Assembly: GCA_002402965.1 (NCBI GenBank)
Contig: DHGW01000070.1
Span: 1-8,776 of the forward strand
Reading direction: 5' to 3'
From: Bacteroidales bacterium UBA4788
GTDB lineage: Bacteria; Bacteroidota; Bacteroidia; Bacteroidales; VadinHA17
Length of the DNA stretch: 8,776 nt
Each line of letters starts with the position of its first letter. Positions within the stretch are counted from its first letter, which is position 1. A program made the translations under genes and the position numbers. Positions 6,758 through 8,776 of the stretch are shown here, piece after piece. The notes under the pieces were generated by a model, which was given only the letters and a program-made list of their open reading frames with translations, made no database searches and was not told where the DNA came from.

Positions 6758-8056
6758 CTATTCTGTCCTGTCACTGAATTTGACTTTCCTGCTGAGCTTG
6801 CGTATGGCTGCCTCAATGCTCTGGTCCGGTTCAATCACATTGTAATCGCCCCAGAAATCAGGGTCAGCGAAGGCTGCCACCTCTTCCGTAAAGAAGTCTG
6901 AGGGCTTGATCCTCTCCTTGTTTGAGAATTTCACTACATCCTCTTCGGTACGGTCTGTGATGGCCAGCTCAGACATGGTTGTATAGTTGGTGTTGAAGAG
7001 TTTCTTCTTCCAGTCGACCTTGAACTTTACTTCTGCCCTGGAGTGGGTGAAATACCATTTGCCGTCTACCTCACGGAATCTGACCATGTAGGAGGTCAGT
7101 TCGGGAGTCACCTGCATGCCCATCGGTTTCTTCCTGATGAACATTGATGCGGCAAGTTCTTTGTTTTCAAGGTTGAATGAGAATTCTGCCTGTGCCACAG
7201 CAAAAGTTTCGATATCTATGAAGAGGCGTCCCTGGTACAGGGGAGTGGAGATGGAAGGCTTCTGGTAGAAGTTGATTACATAGTTTGTCCTGTCATCGAT
7301 CATGGCTATGTTGGAAAGCTCCAGATCATACTGGTTGATGGCTTCCTTCGTCAGGAACGTCTCGGGATTCTTCACCACGTCCAGATAGAGTGTGGTTGTG
7401 GGGCCGCCCTGCAGTTTGAAGAGAACGGTGTCCATCTTCTCCACGTCATTGCTTTTCCTGCCCTTGTATATCCTTACGGCATCATACCTGAGGTCACTCT
7501 GGTAGGGGGCCTTGAAGACTTCAACTACAGCCTCACCGATTGAGATATAGTTACGGTTCTTGCGTATCGTCTCGCGATAGAAGCCGGTCATGTCGTTAGC
7601 TACCAATGGATAATTTTCGTCAAAGCGGCTGATAACCTTCTCCAGTATCTCTTCCGGCACCAGGGGTTTCACAATTACTTCCTTGATGGGTATCATTGCC
7701 GTCTCCATAGCTATCAGGTTGCGCTGACCGTTGGTCTTCATCTCCTCGATTGCCATTACCTTGTTCTTGTAACCGATAAATGAGAACTCGAGTTTTCCGG
7801 TCTCACCTTCCGGCAGTTTAAGGGTAAATTCACCATCAAGGTTGGTTACTGTTGATACGTTGCTTCCCTGCACGGCTATGCCGGCGAACACAAGCGGCAT
7901 GTTAGTCTCGGCGTCAATCACCCTTCCGCGGATGATTGTCACCTGCTGCTGTTCCTTCTTCGTCCTGTCGGCAGCATCAGATGCAATGACATCACCGGCG
8001 GACAGAATGAAGAGCAGTGCCGAAGCGATTGCTGTAAAAAGAATTCTTGATTTCAT
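6758..8056 (-). CDS. secreted CarboxypepD_reg-like protein, paralogue without STN
   Basis: The 432-residue protein begins at the ATG at 8056. An in-frame ATG at 8092 would add 12 charged residues ahead of the signal peptide (MKSRILFTAIASALLFILSA) and is less likely; AGAAAG lies just upstream of 8056. The signal peptide looks like type I, without a lipobox. A CarboxypepD_reg-like domain covers about 41-128 (GRVIDAETNMPLVFAGI, TNLDGEFTLKLP, FSFIGYKN). The remaining ~290 residues begin at MTGFYRE (156) and parallel the C-terminal part of the protein encoded at 3662-5206. Shared elements include EAVVEVFKAPY, LKGG/LKAG-like plus TLYLD, IDDRTNYVINFYQK, PLYQG, FNTNYTTMSELAITDRTE, and DFWGDYNVIEPD near the end. 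The function of this domain is not known to me. There is no STN domain and no TonB receptor barrel. As first gene of the sigma/FecR operon it may be a target or an accessory sensor, which is inferred from position only. Confidence 0.85.
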   Translation of the reverse strand: MKSRILFTAIASALLFILSAGDVIASDAADRTKKEQQQVTIIRGRVIDAETNMPLVFAGIAVQGSNVSTVTNLDGEFTLKLPEGETGKLEFSFIGYKNKVMAIEEMKTNGQRNLIAMETAMIPIKEVIVKPLVPEEILEKVISRFDENYPLVANDMTGFYRETIRKNRNYISIGEAVVEVFKAPYQSDLRYDAVRIYKGRKSNDVEKMDTVLFKLQGGPTTTLYLDVVKNPETFLTKEAINQYDLELSNIAMIDDRTNYVINFYQKPSISTPLYQGRLFIDIETFAVAQAEFSFNLENKELAASMFIRKKPMGMQVTPELTSYMVRFREVDGKWYFTHSRAEVKFKVDWKKKLFNTNYTTMSELAITDRTEEDVVKFSNKERIKPSDFFTEEVAAFADPDFWGDYNVIEPDQSIEAAIRKLSRKVKFSDRTE

Positions 8057-8168
8057 GGTCTTTCTATTTTTTTTGTTTGTAATCCGGATCATTGATTCAT
8101 ATTAAAGACCGGAATTACCCCTGAAACCCTATACATTGACCGGAAAAAATTGTTCATTTGCCTCTGTC
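8057..8168. promoter_or_regulatory. divergent control region with three CCGGA boxes
   Basis: This 112-bp spacer must drive both the four-gene operon (-) and the radical SAM gene (+). It holds the palindrome ATCCGGAT (8082-8089) and two identical direct copies of GACCGGAA (8107-8114 and 8138-8145), 31 nt apart, about three helical turns. No clear TAnnTTTG -7 element is seen for the minus-strand operon, which would fit control by an alternative sigma factor. For the plus strand, TACATTGA (8132-8139) is a poor -7 candidate. Confidence 0.35.
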
Positions 8169-8776
8169 ATGGCCCTCACATACCTGAATGCAAGTTACTC
8201 TGTTTTCTCTTATGCTGCCAGGAGATATGCCGGAATTTCAACACATCCGCCTCTGCCTCCGGCAATAAGCCTGGAGCTGAGCAGCGTGTGCAATCTTTCA
8301 TGCCCCGAGTGTGTAACCGGCGCCGGTCTTCTCACAAGGAACAACAGTCTCCTCAGTTACGACCTTGCTGCTGATGCTGCATCTCAGTTGCGCGGACATG
8401 TGTTATCTGCATGGCTCAGTTTCCAGGGTGAGCCGATGATGCATCCGGAGTTCTTCAGGATAACTGAACTTTTTGCGGGAATGAACCCTGTGATTGCCAC
8501 AAACGGCCATTGGCTCGACAGGGAGAGATGCATCAGCCTGGCGGACTCGTCTTTAAAAAAGATCATAATTTCTTATGACGGTGTTACACCTGAAGCATAC
8601 GGCATCTACAGGAAAGGCGGCGATCATGCCCTTGTCACTGAGGGAATCAGGAGACTGGCAGCCACAATCTGGGAGCGGAGGTCGAAGCTGAAGATAGTGC
8701 TTCAGTTCCTGCTGCACCGCGGCAACGAGCATGAGTCACGCGCCGCCGAGGCCTTTGCCGCCTCGGTCGGCGCGGG
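8169..8776 (+). CDS. radical SAM / SPASM-type protein, 3' end missing
   Basis: The first 202 codons are visible and the frame is still open at the window edge. The iron-sulfur binding motif CNLSCPEC (Cys41, Cys45, Cys48, CxxxCxxC) defines a radical SAM enzyme. It is followed by FQGEPMMHPEF (85-95), the counterpart of the GGEP motif that contacts the SAM amino group, then ATNGHWLD (110-117) and IISYDGVTPEAYGIYRKGGD (133-152). The last resembles the 'SIDG.TPE.Y...R.GG' segment of radical SAM/SPASM proteins, so a C-terminal SPASM or other auxiliary cluster domain probably lies beyond the edge. The ATG at 8169 is the only sensible start: upstream in frame there are only non-ATG codons and then a stop at 8103. 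The substrate is unknown; family members mature peptides or act in cell-envelope and cofactor pathways. Transcription is divergent from the sigma operon. Confidence 0.88.
   Translation, partial: MALTYLNASYSVFSYAARRYAGISTHPPLPPAISLELSSVCNLSCPECVTGAGLLTRNNSLLSYDLAADAASQLRGHVLSAWLSFQGEPMMHPEFFRITELFAGMNPVIATNGHWLDRERCISLADSSLKKIIISYDGVTPEAYGIYRKGGDHALVTEGIRRLAATIWERRSKLKIVLQFLLHRGNEHESRAAEAFAASVGA

Noticed and set aside
8057..8092. Earlier ATG (8092) for the CarboxypepD-like gene
   Set aside because: It adds 12 mostly basic and polar residues before a well-formed signal peptide, and AGAAAG lies just upstream of the ATG at 8056. It remains possible but is less likely.

Overview
The window looks like a chromosomal segment from a Bacteroidota (Bacteroidetes) bacterium of roughly balanced GC. 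The evidence is a DUF1080-type lipoprotein, CarboxypepD_reg-like domains, an ECF sigma/FecR pair of the Bacteroides-expansion type, start sites that mostly lack Shine-Dalgarno sequences, and a good match to the Bacteroidetes -7 promoter element (TATCTTTG) upstream of dxs. The genus cannot be fixed from the sequence. No tRNA, rRNA, CRISPR array, transposase or phage gene is visible.

Layout. Positions 1-253 (-) hold the 5' part of a DUF1080 lipoprotein gene that runs off the left edge. Positions 254-386 are a short spacer with a duplicated 26-nt repeat. Positions 387-2291 (-) are dxs, the first enzyme of the MEP isoprenoid pathway. A 210-bp divergent spacer with promoter signals separates dxs from 2502-3515 (+), a coiled-coil OmpA-like lipoprotein. 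The convergent spacer 3516-3661 is largely a 37-bp tandem repeat whose last, partial unit runs into the end of the next gene.

Positions 3662-8056 (-) hold four tightly packed genes, read from right to left: a secreted CarboxypepD_reg-like protein; an ECF sigma factor (19-nt gap); a FecR-type anti-sigma factor (4-nt ATGA overlap); and a second CarboxypepD_reg-like protein that carries an N-terminal STN domain (about 18-nt gap). The two CarboxypepD proteins are clear paralogues of each other along their C-terminal ~300 residues. At the right edge a radical SAM/SPASM-type gene starts at 8169 (+), divergent from the operon, and is cut by the window end.

The main point of interest is the four-gene module. 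In standard Bacteroidetes cell-surface signalling, an STN domain at the N-terminus of a TonB-dependent beta-barrel receptor talks to FecR, which controls the sigma factor. Here there is no barrel. The STN domain is instead joined to a CarboxypepD_reg-like domain and a soluble, beta-rich-looking domain that I cannot name, and a paralogue without STN is encoded ahead of sigma. This suggests a barrel-free envelope sensing circuit, but that function is an inference from domain content and gene order.
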